Shown here piece by piece: positions 9,821 to 18,821 of a DNA stretch of 48,923 nt. The notes under the pieces are model-generated. The model searched no databases. It had not been told where the DNA came from and saw only the letters and a list, made by a program, of their open reading frames with translations. Each line of letters starts with the position of its first letter. Within the stretch, counting starts at the first letter, position 1. The position numbers and the translations under genes were made by a program. Origin of the DNA: Enterobacter sichuanensis (lineage in GTDB: Bacteria > Pseudomonadota > Gammaproteobacteria > Enterobacterales > Enterobacteriaceae); NCBI RefSeq assembly GCF_002939185.1, contig NZ_POVL01000040.1, positions 1-48,923 of the forward strand, in the 5' to 3' direction.

Positions 9821-10665
9821 TATTTCCCCCGAAGTCCATCAGCCAGGCGCTTGCCGTTACGTACGGAAAGCAGCGTCAGCAGCGTGCGCCAGTTCATACG
9901 CTTATTGCGGATCTGATAGAGGGTAAAGAGCTGATATTTACGGCTGGCACGGTCAAACTTGTCCTTGTGCTTGCGGTAAAAATGGAAGTAGCCAGAGAAT
10001 TTCTTCGGCGAGGAGGTGATTTGCATCTCCCCGTGGTTGATGTGCAGGATCTGCGTGGCCTCTTCCACTTTCCACGGCTCGCCATACTCCACCACCATGC
10101 GCAGGAAGATGTCGTAATCCTGCGCGGCCTTCAGTTCGGTATCGAACAGGCACTCTTTAAAGCGCCACGCCCAGGTAAAGACCTGATTACCGATAATGTT
10201 GCGCTTGTAGAACAGGCGACGGGAATACGGTGATTTCGGATACAGCGGCAGACTGGCCGGCTGCGAGTACACCTCGCCCTGGCAGACATAGTCGTTGGCA
10301 TACAGGAATGCGTGCGTGACCAGCTGTTCTTTGTGCGAGAGGAACACAGACAGGCGGTTTGGCGTCCATTCGTCATCGTCATCGATCCCGGTCAGATACT
10401 GCCCTTTGGCCTGCATAATCGCCTGATTACGCACCGCGCAGGCACCGGAATTAATCGCGTTGTGCGTATAGACCACCCGCGGATCGTTGAGGTCAGTTAC
10501 AAATTTTTGCAGCTGTTCATACGAGGAGGAACAGTCATCCACGATGATCAGTTCCCAGTTTTCGTAATCCTGACGTAGTACCGACTTAATTGCGCGGATC
10601 GCCAGCTGCTGACGATTCCATGTCGGCATATAGATTGAAATCAAAGGGCTATATGTACTCATCAT
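9820..10665 (-). CDS. wcaA: Colanic acid glycosyltransferase WcaA (GT2)
   Basis: GT2 (GT-A) glycosyltransferase of 280-281 aa. The fold signature is PLISIYMPTWNRQQLAIRAI and WELIIVDDCSS near the N-terminus, followed by the metal-binding motif GIDDDDEWTPNRL at about residues 92-104. Two adjacent ATGs (10665 and 10662) are both possible; the GGGG tract just upstream is better spaced for the second. Between wzc and wcaA lies a GC-rich double palindrome (10675-10769) that probably forms a strong hairpin in the transcript. Confidence 0.94.
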   Translation of the reverse strand: MMSTYSPLISIYMPTWNRQQLAIRAIKSVLRQDYENWELIIVDDCSSSYEQLQKFVTDLNDPRVVYTHNAINSGACAVRNQAIMQAKGQYLTGIDDDDEWTPNRLSVFLSHKEQLVTHAFLYANDYVCQGEVYSQPASLPLYPKSPYSRRLFYKRNIIGNQVFTWAWRFKECLFDTELKAAQDYDIFLRMVVEYGEPWKVEEATQILHINHGEMQITSSPKKFSGYFHFYRKHKDKFDRASRKYQLFTLYQIRNKRMNWRTLLTLLSVRNGKRLADGLRGK

Positions 10666-10674
10666 TTCCCCTTA

Positions 10675-10769
10675 CCCCTCACCCCGGCCCTCTCCCCGGA
10701 GGGGAGAGGGAGAAAAACTGCACCGAGCCGTCCCCTCTCCCCTCCGGGGAGAGGGTTAGGGTGAGGGGG
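10675..10769. repeat. GC-rich palindromic repeat pair (non-classical REP family)
   Basis: Two copies of a unit of the form CCCTCACCC..CCCTCTCCC..GGGAGAGGG lie head to head at about 10675-10710 and 10732-10769, separated by about 20 bp. Each unit is itself a hairpin and the two are also inverted with respect to each other, a REPIN-like arrangement. Single copies of the same family occur at 16861-16895 and 26272-26308. It fills most of the wzc-wcaA gap and may attenuate or stabilise the capsule message. Confidence 0.85.
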
Positions 10770-10789
10770 GTTGTGTTTATATTTTTTGC

Positions 10790-12952
10790 TTATTTACTGT
10801 CAGACTTATATTCGTACTCGTAATACCCGTAATCCTGATACCCGCTCGCGCGGCGGAAGATGGAGTTCAGGATCACCCCTTTCACCTCAATACCGTTTTG
10901 CTCGAAGCGGCTCAGGCTGGTTTCTACCTCTTTCAGGGTGTTCACCGCATAGCGCGCTACCATCAGGGTGGTTCCCGCCAGGCGCCCTACCACGGCGGCA
11001 TCGGTTACGGCCAGAATTGGCGGCGTATCGATCAGCACCAGGTCATAGTTTTTGCTCGCCCACTCCACCAGCTCGGTGAACCGTTCGCTCATCAGCAGTT
11101 CAGAGGGGTTTGGCGGCACCTGACCACGCGGGATGAGATCGAATTTCGGGATGGTGGTCGGTTTCGCGCTCTGGCTAATGTCACCTTTGCCGAGCAGGAT
11201 CTCCGACAGACCGTTGACGTTATTGGTACCCAGCAGTTCGTGGGTATAGCCCTTACGCATATCGCAGTCGATCAGCAGAACACGCTTGTTGGTCTGGCTG
11301 ACCACCGCCGCCAGGTTGGCGCAGACAAAGGTTTTGCCGATTGACGGGCTGACGCCGGTCAACATCAGAACGTTGTTTTTGGCCTGCATCATGGCGAAGT
11401 GCAGGCTGGTACGCAGGCTACGTATCGCTTCGATGGCGAGGTCGGTTGGGTTACCCACCGCCAGCAGCTGGCTCTGTTTGTAACGCTTGACGCCTTTGAT
11501 GGTTTTGACGCTGTCGCGGGATTTTTGCCACTCCGACAGCGGAATGCTGGCATAGACGTTGATACCGCTCTCTTCCAGCACCTGCGTGCTTTCGATGCCG
11601 CGGTTGAACAGCGAACGCAGCAGCACGCCCACGATGGAGAGCATCAGGCCGAGAATAATGCTGCCGAGAATGATCAGTGCTTTTTTCGGCTTCAGCACGC
11701 CAGGCTGGGTGATCGCCGGGTCGACGATGCGCACGTCACCGACGGTACTGGCCTCGGTGATTTTCAGCTCCTGCTGTTTATTCAGCAGCTGCATGTAAAC
11801 CTGCTGGCCGGACTCCACGTCACGGGTCAGACGTACAATTTCCTGCTGGGTTTTCGGCATCGCGGTGACGCGGTCATTGAGCTTCGCCTTCTCCTCTTCC
11901 AGGGTGCGGCGTTTCTCCAGCAGCGTGCGGTAGGCCGGGTGGCGTTTGGTATACAGCTTGGAAATCTCCGCCTCTTTGAAGGTCAGCTCGTTGAGCTGGG
12001 CATCGATGTTAACCATCGAATCGAGGACCGATTTCGCCTCCAGCGGCAGGTCGACAGAGTCTTTATCCTGACGATAGGCATTCAGCTTGTTCTCGGCTTC
12101 ATCCAGGCGGGCGCGCACTTCCGGCAGCTGTTTTGACAGGAACGCCAGGCTTTTCGCCGCTTCAGCCGACTTACGCTCAACGTTCTGCTCAAGATAGTTG
12201 CGGGTAATGCTGTTCAGGATGTCACGGATTTGATCCTTATCTTCACCGGTAAAGGTCATGCTCAGCACGCCGGTGTCCTTACCGTTTTCGGTCACAGTAA
12301 GGTTGTTTTGCAGGTTATTAATCATCCCCAGCGTGGAGAATTTGGTGACGGTAAACTCCCCGCCTTCCTGGGCGTTGATCGCGCTGACCATCATGCTGAC
12401 GCCGTCTTTGGTCAGCATCTGCCCCACTTCTCCGCGTGCGCTAAAGCCCGCATCGCTGGTTAACTGGTACTGTTTCGGACCGAGCACCGTCAGGGTAAAA
12501 GTCTGATCGGCGGCCCCTTTCGGTAGCACGAAGTCCGTTACTTTCACCGTGTCGTTGTTTCTGCCCATCAGCCGATCCCAGCCAGCACCAAAGATCGGGA
12601 AGGTGTTTTTGGTGACGGAGATATCAAGCCCGAGGTCGTGAACCGTTTTGCCCAGCACCAGGCGCGACTGGATAAGCTGAATTTCAGCCTCGGACGCCGG
12701 TGGCTTGTTCGCCAGCGCAGAGCCAATGTCCTGCACCAGCGAGTTGCCGGTGTTCTGCTCGATCTGCACCAGCGCGTCGGCGCTGTAGATAGGGGTGGCG
12801 AACAGCGTGTAGACGACGGCCGCAGCGGCAAACACGGCGGTAATGCCCAGCACCCACCACTTTGCCTCGACAACCGTGCCGACCAGGCGCCCAATATCAA
12901 TTTCATCACTGCCCGAAGTCGGGGCGGCAGAAGATCGTGTTTTTTCTGTCAT
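10790..12952 (-). CDS. wzc: Tyrosine autokinase Wzc (polysaccharide co-polymerase)
   Basis: Inner-membrane BY-kinase that, with Wza and Wzb, governs colanic acid polymerisation and export. The 720 aa start at 12952 (MTEKTRSSAAPTSGSDEIDIGRL) equals the E. coli length; a reading from 12988 would run into wzb. Order: Wzz domain with TM1 near residues 32-52, a long coiled periplasmic region (about 250-400), TM2 near 425-445 (ALIILGSIILGLMLSIVGVLL), and the kinase with Walker A GVSPSIGKTF, Walker A' VLLIDCDMRKG and Walker B LVLIDTPP. The tail YQDYGYYEYEYK is the autophosphorylated tyrosine cluster. wzb ends 2 bp upstream. Confidence 0.98.
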   Translation of the reverse strand: MTEKTRSSAAPTSGSDEIDIGRLVGTVVEAKWWVLGITAVFAAAAVVYTLFATPIYSADALVQIEQNTGNSLVQDIGSALANKPPASEAEIQLIQSRLVLGKTVHDLGLDISVTKNTFPIFGAGWDRLMGRNNDTVKVTDFVLPKGAADQTFTLTVLGPKQYQLTSDAGFSARGEVGQMLTKDGVSMMVSAINAQEGGEFTVTKFSTLGMINNLQNNLTVTENGKDTGVLSMTFTGEDKDQIRDILNSITRNYLEQNVERKSAEAAKSLAFLSKQLPEVRARLDEAENKLNAYRQDKDSVDLPLEAKSVLDSMVNIDAQLNELTFKEAEISKLYTKRHPAYRTLLEKRRTLEEEKAKLNDRVTAMPKTQQEIVRLTRDVESGQQVYMQLLNKQQELKITEASTVGDVRIVDPAITQPGVLKPKKALIILGSIILGLMLSIVGVLLRSLFNRGIESTQVLEESGINVYASIPLSEWQKSRDSVKTIKGVKRYKQSQLLAVGNPTDLAIEAIRSLRTSLHFAMMQAKNNVLMLTGVSPSIGKTFVCANLAAVVSQTNKRVLLIDCDMRKGYTHELLGTNNVNGLSEILLGKGDISQSAKPTTIPKFDLIPRGQVPPNPSELLMSERFTELVEWASKNYDLVLIDTPPILAVTDAAVVGRLAGTTLMVARYAVNTLKEVETSLSRFEQNGIEVKGVILNSIFRRASGYQDYGYYEYEYKSDSK

Positions 12953-12954
12953 TG

Positions 12955-13398
12955 TTATCCCTGCTGAGCTTTCAGTGCCTGCGCCCACTGCTGGGCAGAC
13001 TGATCAAGTAAGGTGTAAACCGCCTCGAAGGCCTCAAGGCTTTTGCGATACGGATCGGGGATTTCGCGTTCATTGTCCCAGTGACCAAACAGCATCACTT
13101 TGCCGCGCATCTCCGGTGCGATATCGCACAGCGCATGGATATGGCGTTTCTCCATCGCCAGGATCAGGTCGTACTCCCGGCACATGCGGCTGGTGACCTG
13201 ACGGGCAACGTGACCGTCAAGGGAAAGGTTATGATCCCGTGCGACGCTCGTTGCCCGCTCATCGGCACCTTTACCGACCAGCGCGCCCAGCCCTGCTGAA
13301 TCAACGGTCAGTTCGGGCTGGTAGTGTTTCAACAACCGTTCAGCCGTGGGGGAACGGCAAATGTTCCCCACGCATACCACCAGAATTTTGTTAAACAT
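12955..13398 (-). CDS. wzb: Low-molecular-weight protein tyrosine phosphatase Wzb
   Basis: Cytoplasmic phosphatase that dephosphorylates the Wzc tyrosine tail, so Wzc can cycle during capsule assembly. The 147 aa protein has the complete LMW-PTP active site: P-loop CVGNICRS with Cys9 and Arg15, and the general-acid DPY motif with Asp115. It lies between wza (6 bp gap) and wzc (2 bp gap), the standard order of group 1 capsule and colanic acid clusters. Confidence 0.97.
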   Translation of the reverse strand: MFNKILVVCVGNICRSPTAERLLKHYQPELTVDSAGLGALVGKGADERATSVARDHNLSLDGHVARQVTSRMCREYDLILAMEKRHIHALCDIAPEMRGKVMLFGHWDNEREIPDPYRKSLEAFEAVYTLLDQSAQQWAQALKAQQG

Positions 13399-13404
13399 CG
13401 CGAA

Positions 13405-14544
13405 TTACCAGGTATGAATGTCGCGCGCCGTATCCGTCATGTAGCGAACGCCACTGATGGTTGGCAGCAACTGGTTGATCAGACGGTTCCAGCGGGCAAC
13501 CGGCGCGGTGGTGACATACACCACATCGTATGGCTGGAGACGGAACTCCGTCGCCATCACCAGAGAGGTCGCATCGGACATATCCAGCTGGTAGATGTTG
13601 GCAATCTTGCCTTTCGCACTGCCTTCACCCTTCAGCGGACGGATGACGAAGATACCGGTCGCGTTAGAGGTCGTCAGATCGATACCTTCAGCATTGCCCA
13701 GCGCTTCGGTCAGGGTCATACCGCTGAAGTCCATTTTGAGGGTGCTCTGTTTCTTCACTTCACCCATCACGAAGACTTTCAGATCGTCGTTGCGTGGTAC
13801 GTAGAGAATGTCGCCCGGATAGAGCAGGCGGTTCTGGGTCAGATCGCCGTTTTGCATCAGCGCCTGCAGCGAAATGCGCTGCTCTTTCCCGTTATGAGTC
13901 AGCACCACGTTGCGCCAGTCGGCACCGTCGGTTAAGCCGCCCGCGGCGTTAATGGCATCCAGCACGGTCAGCGGCACGTTGGTAATAGCCTGCTGGCCCG
14001 ATTTATTCACCTGGCCGGAGATATAGGCTTTTTGCGAGCGGAATGCGGCGATATTAACGTCCACCTGCGGATCGGCGATGTACTGCGCTAAGCGGCCGGT
14101 AATATCACTACGGATCTCGGCAAGCGTTTTGCCGGCAACATGGACCTTACCAATATAGGGATAGAACATGGTGCCATCTGACTGCACCCAGTTACCGGTG
14201 TCGCTTGAGCTGCGGTACTGGCCCGCGGGTGTGGTCAGTTCAGGGTGGTCCCAGACGGTCACGTTAATCACGTCACCTGGCCCCACGCGGTACTGATAAG
14301 AGGCAATTTCCTGGTCCAGCGACATATTCGGCTGGGCAACATTCGGACGTGGACGTAATTGTTCGACCAGTCGAGGCGTAAGTGGATAAACATTCACCAT
14401 TTTGTCGAGATCAAAATCGGCATCCTGTTGCTTGATCACATCCTTACCCATTGTTGACATATTGCTGCCGGGAAAGACCGTGCAACCACTCATCAAGGTC
14501 ACAGACACCAATAATGGCATCAATTTCATTTTGGATTTCATCAT
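13405..14544 (-). CDS. wza: Outer-membrane polysaccharide export lipoprotein Wza
   Basis: Forms the octameric outer-membrane channel for colanic acid. The 379 aa precursor starts [26 protein letters not shown]: a lipoprotein signal with lipobox LMSG-Cys, the Cys at residue 21. The polysaccharide export (PES) domain follows ([22 protein letters not shown], about residues 85-106), then SLBB-type repeats ([23 protein letters not shown]) and a C-terminal amphipathic helix ([19 protein letters not shown]) of the pore-forming kind. It is the first gene of the capsule operon and is preceded by a leader of several hundred bases with JUMPstart/ops and an RcsAB box. Confidence 0.98.
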   Translation of the reverse strand: MMKSKMKLMPLLVSVTLMSGCTVFPGSNMSTMGKDVIKQQDADFDLDKMVNVYPLTPRLVEQLRPRPNVAQPNMSLDQEIASYQYRVGPGDVINVTVWDHPELTTPAGQYRSSSDTGNWVQSDGTMFYPYIGKVHVAGKTLAEIRSDITGRLAQYIADPQVDVNIAAFRSQKAYISGQVNKSGQQAITNVPLTVLDAINAAGGLTDGADWRNVVLTHNGKEQRISLQALMQNGDLTQNRLLYPGDILYVPRNDDLKVFVMGEVKKQSTLKMDFSGMTLTEALGNAEGIDLTTSNATGIFVIRPLKGEGSAKGKIANIYQLDMSDATSLVMATEFRLQPYDVVYVTTAPVARWNRLINQLLPTISGVRYMTDTARDIHTW

Positions 14545-14721
14545 TGATTATTTATCACTTTGGCAGAGTAATTATCCTGTGCAATTTAAATAAGCTCGGG
14601 TCGTATTGGGTTTCAGCATGCAGTTAATCAAATAGAAATATAACTGGCATCAGTCCTAAAAAAAGCTTATTCATCCATTGGCTATTGACAGAATAATCGA
14701 GGCTGATTCACACGCTTTCAG

Positions 14722-14760
14722 GCACGCTACCGCCCTTGGCTTTCAGTTACCAATCCACTG
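14722..14760 (-). promoter_or_regulatory. JUMPstart sequence with ops element
   Basis: Read on the minus strand, the block begins CAGTGGATTGGTAACTG and ends in AAGGGCGGTAGCGTG. The ops core GGCGGTAGCGTG (14723-14734) is intact. In polysaccharide operons ops pauses RNA polymerase and recruits RfaH, which lets transcription reach the distal genes of long operons. It lies about 180 bp upstream of wza inside the transcribed leader, as expected for colanic acid clusters. Confidence 0.92.
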
Positions 14761-15001
14761 ACTAAACAATGTGTTATGGATAGACACCCTCTTGAGCAAG
14801 GTCTTCTGGAAATATATCAGCCGCTGGCGATGCCCGACGGATAATGAATAACCATCCCTGAAGACCGAACAATAATAGCAACACTGAGATTTAACATTTG
14901 ATGCTGGGAGAATTGTTGCAGCTAACCTAATAGCAGGCAAGGAGACAACTGTCCTAATATCGGTTTTTAAGATTAATATTAAGAGCAAACTTTTGACCTT
15001 T

Positions 15002-15015
15002 TAGGATTTTCTTTA
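15002..15015 (-). promoter_or_regulatory. RcsAB box of the colanic acid operon
   Basis: The minus strand reads TAAAGAAAATCCTA, a close match to the RcsAB consensus TAAGAATATTCCTA and to the box before E. coli wza as I recall it. It lies about 460 bp upstream of the wza start and about 240 bp upstream of JUMPstart, the expected place. The Rcs phosphorelay would activate capsule synthesis from here. The promoter should lie just downstream (lower coordinates), but no -10/-35 pair stands out. Confidence 0.85.
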
Positions 15016-15236
15016 TATTGACAAAAAGAGAGCTAAAACCATTACCTGCGATATATCCTAAAATGATATTCCGGTAATAAAAGAGACGTATTTTCCTTAT
15101 TTACAGGGTCAGCAGAACAGGCTCTTTTTAGCGAGACGTATTAAGAGAAATCTCAGCCCGGCATTGCAATTTCCCCCGGCTTTATCCATGATCGAAGTGT
15201 GACATTCGTCATATAACAGAAGGTATTGCTATTACT

Positions 15237-16820
15237 ATGGAATGGATTGCCGATCCCTCAATCTGGGCCGGGCTGGTTACGCTGGTCGTCATCGAGCTTG
15301 TGCTCGGGATTGATAATCTGGTCTTTATCGCCATCCTCGCTGAAAAACTGCCCCCTTCCCAGCGCGACCGCGCGCGCGTGACGGGTCTGCTGCTGGCGAT
15401 GGTGATGCGCTTACTGCTGCTGGCCTCTATCTCCTGGCTGGTGACCCTGACTCAGCCTCTGTTTTCGATACACGGCCTGAGCTTTAGCGCCCGCGATCTG
15501 ATCATGCTCTTCGGCGGGTTATTTCTGTTGTTTAAAGCCACCGTAGAACTCAACGAACGGCTCGAAGGTAAAGACAGTGAGAACCCGACCCAGCGCCGCG
15601 GGGCGAAATTCTGGCCGGTGGTGGCACAAATTGTGGTGCTGGATGCGGTCTTCTCCCTCGACTCGGTGATCACCGCCGTCGGGATGGTGGACCATCTTGC
15701 GGTGATGATGGCGGCGGTGATTATCGCCATTACGCTGATGGTGATGGCCAGCAAGGCGCTGACCCGGTTTGTGAACAGTCACCCGACCATCGTTATCCTC
15801 TGTCTGAGCTTCCTGCTGATGATTGGCTTTAGCCTGGTGGCCGACGGTTTTGGATTCCATATCCCGAAAGGCTATCTGTACGCCGCCATTGGCTTCTCCG
15901 TGATGATTGAGGCGCTTAACCAGCTGGCGATATTTAACCGCCGCCGCTTCCTTTCCGCCAATCAGACCCTGCGCCAGCGCACGGCCGACACGGTCATGCG
16001 CCTGCTGAGCGGTAAGAAAGAGGATGCGGAGCTGGACGCCGAATCCTCCGCCATGCTGGCCGATCACAGCGAAGGGCAAATCTTTAACCCGCAGGAGCGG
16101 CTGATGATTGAGCGGGTGCTCAATCTCAACCAGCGCACGGTCAGCAGTATCATGACCTCGCGCCATGACATTGAGCATATCGACCTGACGGCCCCGGAAG
16201 CGCAAATCCGCGCCCTGCTGGATAAAAACCAGCACACCCGCGTGGTGGTGACCGGCGGTGAAGAGGAGGAGGAGCTGCTGGGGGTGGTGCACGTCATCGA
16301 CCTGCTGCAACAGCAGTTGCACGGTGAGGCGCTTAATCTCCGCGCTCTGGTACGCCAGCCGCTGGTGTTTCCGGAGGGACTTCCGCTGCTCTCCGCCCTG
16401 GAGCAGTTCCGCAACGCGCGCACGCATTTTGCCTTTGTGGTGGATGAGTTTGGATCGGTTGAAGGGCTGGTCACGCTCAGCGACGTGATGGAAACCATCG
16501 CCGGTAATTTGCCTAACGAGGTGGATGAGATTGATGCTCGCCATGACATCCAGAAAAACGCCGACGGCTCCTGGACGGCCAACGGCCATATGCCCCTTGA
16601 AGACCTGGTGCAATATGTGCCCTTGCCGCTGGATGAAAAACGGGAATATCACACCATTGCCGGCCTGCTGATGGAGTATTTGCAGCGTATCCCGCAGCCG
16701 GGGGAAGAGGTTCAGGTGGGGGACTATCTGCTGAAAACGCTGCAGATTGAAAACCATCGCGTACAGAAGGTTCAGCTCATCCCGTTGCGGGACGAGGAAG
16801 AACTCGATTTTGAGGTGTAG
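15237..16820 (+). CDS. yegH: TerC-family membrane protein with CBS and CorC domains (YegH)
   Basis: Inner-membrane protein of 527 aa with no firmly known function; TerC and CorC modules suggest metal ion handling. The N-terminal TerC domain (about residues 1-235) has some seven membrane segments and the acidic motifs [14 protein letters not shown] and [17 protein letters not shown], a metal-ion pattern of the family. A CBS pair follows (about 300-425, with [18 protein letters not shown] and [20 protein letters not shown]). The C-terminal transporter-associated CorC/HlyC domain (about 435-520) has [15 protein letters not shown]. The start [13 protein letters not shown] matches the E. coli protein. 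It is transcribed away from wza as a single gene ending at a clear terminator. Confidence 0.93.
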   Translation: MEWIADPSIWAGLVTLVVIELVLGIDNLVFIAILAEKLPPSQRDRARVTGLLLAMVMRLLLLASISWLVTLTQPLFSIHGLSFSARDLIMLFGGLFLLFKATVELNERLEGKDSENPTQRRGAKFWPVVAQIVVLDAVFSLDSVITAVGMVDHLAVMMAAVIIAITLMVMASKALTRFVNSHPTIVILCLSFLLMIGFSLVADGFGFHIPKGYLYAAIGFSVMIEALNQLAIFNRRRFLSANQTLRQRTADTVMRLLSGKKEDAELDAESSAMLADHSEGQIFNPQERLMIERVLNLNQRTVSSIMTSRHDIEHIDLTAPEAQIRALLDKNQHTRVVVTGGEEEEELLGVVHVIDLLQQQLHGEALNLRALVRQPLVFPEGLPLLSALEQFRNARTHFAFVVDEFGSVEGLVTLSDVMETIAGNLPNEVDEIDARHDIQKNADGSWTANGHMPLEDLVQYVPLPLDEKREYHTIAGLLMEYLQRIPQPGEEVQVGDYLLKTLQIENHRVQKVQLIPLRDEEELDFEV

Positions 16821-16829
16821 GTAAAACAA

Positions 16830-16856
16830 AACGGCAACCCGGTTGCCGTTTTAGGG
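16830..16856 (+). terminator. Rho-independent terminator of yegH
   Basis: Perfect palindrome AACGGCAACC/GGTTGCCGTT immediately after the yegH stop, followed by TTTAG. The A-rich run on the other side means it could also act on minus-strand transcripts leaving asmA. Confidence 0.85.
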
Positions 16857-16860
16857 TTTG

Positions 16861-16895
16861 CTCCCTCTCCCGTGGGAGAGGGATGGGGTGAGGGC
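16861..16895. repeat. GC-rich palindromic repeat, single unit
   Basis: CTCCCTCTCCCGTGGGAGAGGG followed by ATGGGGTGAGGG: the same family as the pair at 10675-10769 and the copy at 26272. It lies between the yegH terminator and a classical REP unit. Confidence 0.8.
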
Positions 16896-16912
16896 ATCAG
16901 GCCGCACTGGCA

Positions 16913-16939
16913 GCCGGGTAAAGCGAAGCGCCACCCGGC
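16913..16939. repeat. REP palindromic unit downstream of asmA
   Basis: Inverted arms GCCGGGT / ACCCGGC around an AAGCGAAGCGCC core, a classical REP unit. It lies 10 bp beyond the asmA stop codon, in the 3' untranslated region of asmA, where it may block 3' exonucleases. Confidence 0.85.
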
Positions 16940-16948
16940 ACAACGGCA

Positions 16949-18799
16949 TCACAGCTTATCGAGCAGCTTTTTCACATCCTTCCCGGTCTGCGAATCTTTA
17001 TTCCGATCCGCCCAGCTGTTCAGCCGACGTTTGGCTTCATCCTGCAGATGCTTACGCAGGATCTGATCCACCTGCAGGCTGTAATTCAGCGCCTGCCATT
17101 TGCCATAAACGTTCAGCGGGATCGGCGTCTCTTTCAGGAAGTCGATGAGCTTACCCTGGCCCTGCCAGCCGGAGAGCACCCGGACGTTAAAGTGCGTATC
17201 CGCCGTCTCTTTTACCAGATCCAGCGAACCCTCTCCCGTCAGCGACAGCATGGAAGAGGTTCCCTGCATGTCGGCCAGCGTCAGCTGTCCGTTATCCAGC
17301 GTCAGGTCCGTGGAGAAGCTGTCGAGGCGCGTGGCACTGTCATAGTTCTCCTGCGCTTTCACATCGCTGCTGCGCTCCACCGCCTGCTGGACCAGCTGCT
17401 GGAAGTTAAGCCCTTCCATACGGGAGTCTTTTAAATCAATGTGCGCTTGTCCCTGCCAGTCGCGGCGGAAAGCATCAGCATCAATTTTGGTACCCGAGAA
17501 GTCACCGGCCAGCGTCAACTGCCCTGTCAGGGCTATCGGATAGTTAAACGCTTTCAGGATGGTGCCGATCTCAACGTTGTCGAGACGCGGCTGGAACTCG
17601 GCGCTGCCGACGTCTTTGCGGACATCCAGCGTACCGGGCAGTGAGAGGTGCCCAGCGCCCATCTTGCCGCTCAGTTCGGAGATCACCAGCAAGCCATTAT
17701 GGTTGAACATCTGGCTGCTCACGTCGGTAAAATCCATGCCACGCCAGCGCAGGCTATTGGCTTTCAGCAGAATATCCGCCGTGAATCCGCGCAGGGCGTT
17801 GTAGTCAGGTTGATCAAGATTCGACGAGATAACCGGACGAGAGACCGGCATCTGGCTTTGCCCCGTTTGTGCGGCATCGCTGTCCGTTGCGCTTGCAGGC
17901 GGCGGTGGCAGTAAGTTTTCCAGATTGAGCTTGTCGAACTGCAGATTGAGCACCCACTTCGGTTTCTCTTCGAGCGTGACGCTCGCCTGCCCTTTCAGGC
18001 TACTGTCATTCGCCTGCAGGCTGAGATTATCCAGTTCAATCTGCTTTTGTTCTTCGCGCCACACGGCCTGCAACGTCCCCTGCCCGGTAATTCCCTGAGC
18101 AGGAAGATCGGCCCCCGTCAGCTGCCAGTTCAGCTGCTGGATGTCGGCCGTGAGCTGATGCGGATAGTCAGACGCATTGACGCTGGCATTCAGCGACAGG
18201 GTGAGATCGCGCTGATCGCGGTTCACGCGCCCGCTAAATTCCACAGCGGCAAGATGATTAGCATCCTGTTCCATCTGCAGATTAATGTTGCGAACGGTAA
18301 CCTGCTCTTCGTCCTCATGCTGGAAAACCAGCACGCTGTCGGCCACTTTCAGTTTGCCAATATCAAAAGACCAGCCGGTATCAGACGGCTCATCAGGCAG
18401 GGTATTTTCATGCGGCGCCACCGGCGCATTCGCATCACGCACGGCTTCGGTTTGCGGGGTCAGCTGAATCACCGCGCCTTTCAGCATCACCTGTTTAACC
18501 TGCAGCTGATGGGAAATAAGCGGGATCAGCGACACATCAAGGCGCATGTTGTCTGCGGAAACCAGCGGCTGGGAGGCCCCCGGCGCCGTGAGCGACATGC
18601 GGCCAGAGAGAATGCTGAGCTGCGGCCAGACGTGCCAGCGCAGTGGTCCATCAAGTTTCAGTTGATAACCACTGCGTGCCTCGACCTGCCGCACCATGTA
18701 CGCGCGGAAATCATTAGGGTTAACCAGCAGAACCAACGCCGAAAGGCCAGCAACCAGCACCACCAGCAAAATCATCAGCGTTGTCAGAACTCTTCTCAT
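16949..18799 (-). CDS. asmA: AsmA family envelope protein
   Basis: AsmA affects outer-membrane biogenesis; the family is now seen as bridge-like lipid-transfer proteins related to TamB and YhdP. The start at 18799 (MRRVLTTLMILLVVLVAGLSALVLLVNPNDFRAY) gives 616 aa, close to E. coli AsmA, with an N-terminal membrane anchor at about residues 5-28 and the rest periplasmic beta-rich repeats. GYQLKLDGPLRWHVWPQLSI is the conserved N-terminal AsmA region and GFTADILLKANSLRWRGMDF lies in the C-terminal AsmA_2 part. A longer reading from 18835 adds 12 residues not seen in homologues. dcd ends 22 bp upstream, so the two are probably cotranscribed. Confidence 0.94.
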   Translation of the reverse strand: MRRVLTTLMILLVVLVAGLSALVLLVNPNDFRAYMVRQVEARSGYQLKLDGPLRWHVWPQLSILSGRMSLTAPGASQPLVSADNMRLDVSLIPLISHQLQVKQVMLKGAVIQLTPQTEAVRDANAPVAPHENTLPDEPSDTGWSFDIGKLKVADSVLVFQHEDEEQVTVRNINLQMEQDANHLAAVEFSGRVNRDQRDLTLSLNASVNASDYPHQLTADIQQLNWQLTGADLPAQGITGQGTLQAVWREEQKQIELDNLSLQANDSSLKGQASVTLEEKPKWVLNLQFDKLNLENLLPPPPASATDSDAAQTGQSQMPVSRPVISSNLDQPDYNALRGFTADILLKANSLRWRGMDFTDVSSQMFNHNGLLVISELSGKMGAGHLSLPGTLDVRKDVGSAEFQPRLDNVEIGTILKAFNYPIALTGQLTLAGDFSGTKIDADAFRRDWQGQAHIDLKDSRMEGLNFQQLVQQAVERSSDVKAQENYDSATRLDSFSTDLTLDNGQLTLADMQGTSSMLSLTGEGSLDLVKETADTHFNVRVLSGWQGQGKLIDFLKETPIPLNVYGKWQALNYSLQVDQILRKHLQDEAKRRLNSWADRNKDSQTGKDVKKLLDKL

Positions 18800-18821
18800 G
18801 GCATCCTCAATGGACTCGCGT

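Larger units (their letters stand above)
14545..15236. other. wza-yegH divergent regulatory region
   Basis: A 692 bp AT-rich gap without a convincing gene. On the minus strand it holds the untranslated leader of the capsule operon, with the JUMPstart/ops element and an RcsAB box. On the plus strand it must hold the yegH promoter; I could not fix a good -35/-10 pair. yegH has a modest AGAAGG ribosome site at about 15218. A perfect 10 bp direct repeat GAGACGTATT occurs at 15083 and 15133, exactly 50 bp apart. Confidence 0.7.

Noticed and set aside
14743..14988. 81-codon minus-strand frame in the wza leader
   Set aside because: Lies in the untranslated leader and ends inside JUMPstart; no ribosome site was evident. 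A leader peptide is possible but unsupported.
15519..16829. Minus-strand 436-codon open frame opposite yegH
   Set aside because: Antisense shadow; His/Gln-rich low-quality sequence, and it runs through the yegH terminator region without a start signal.
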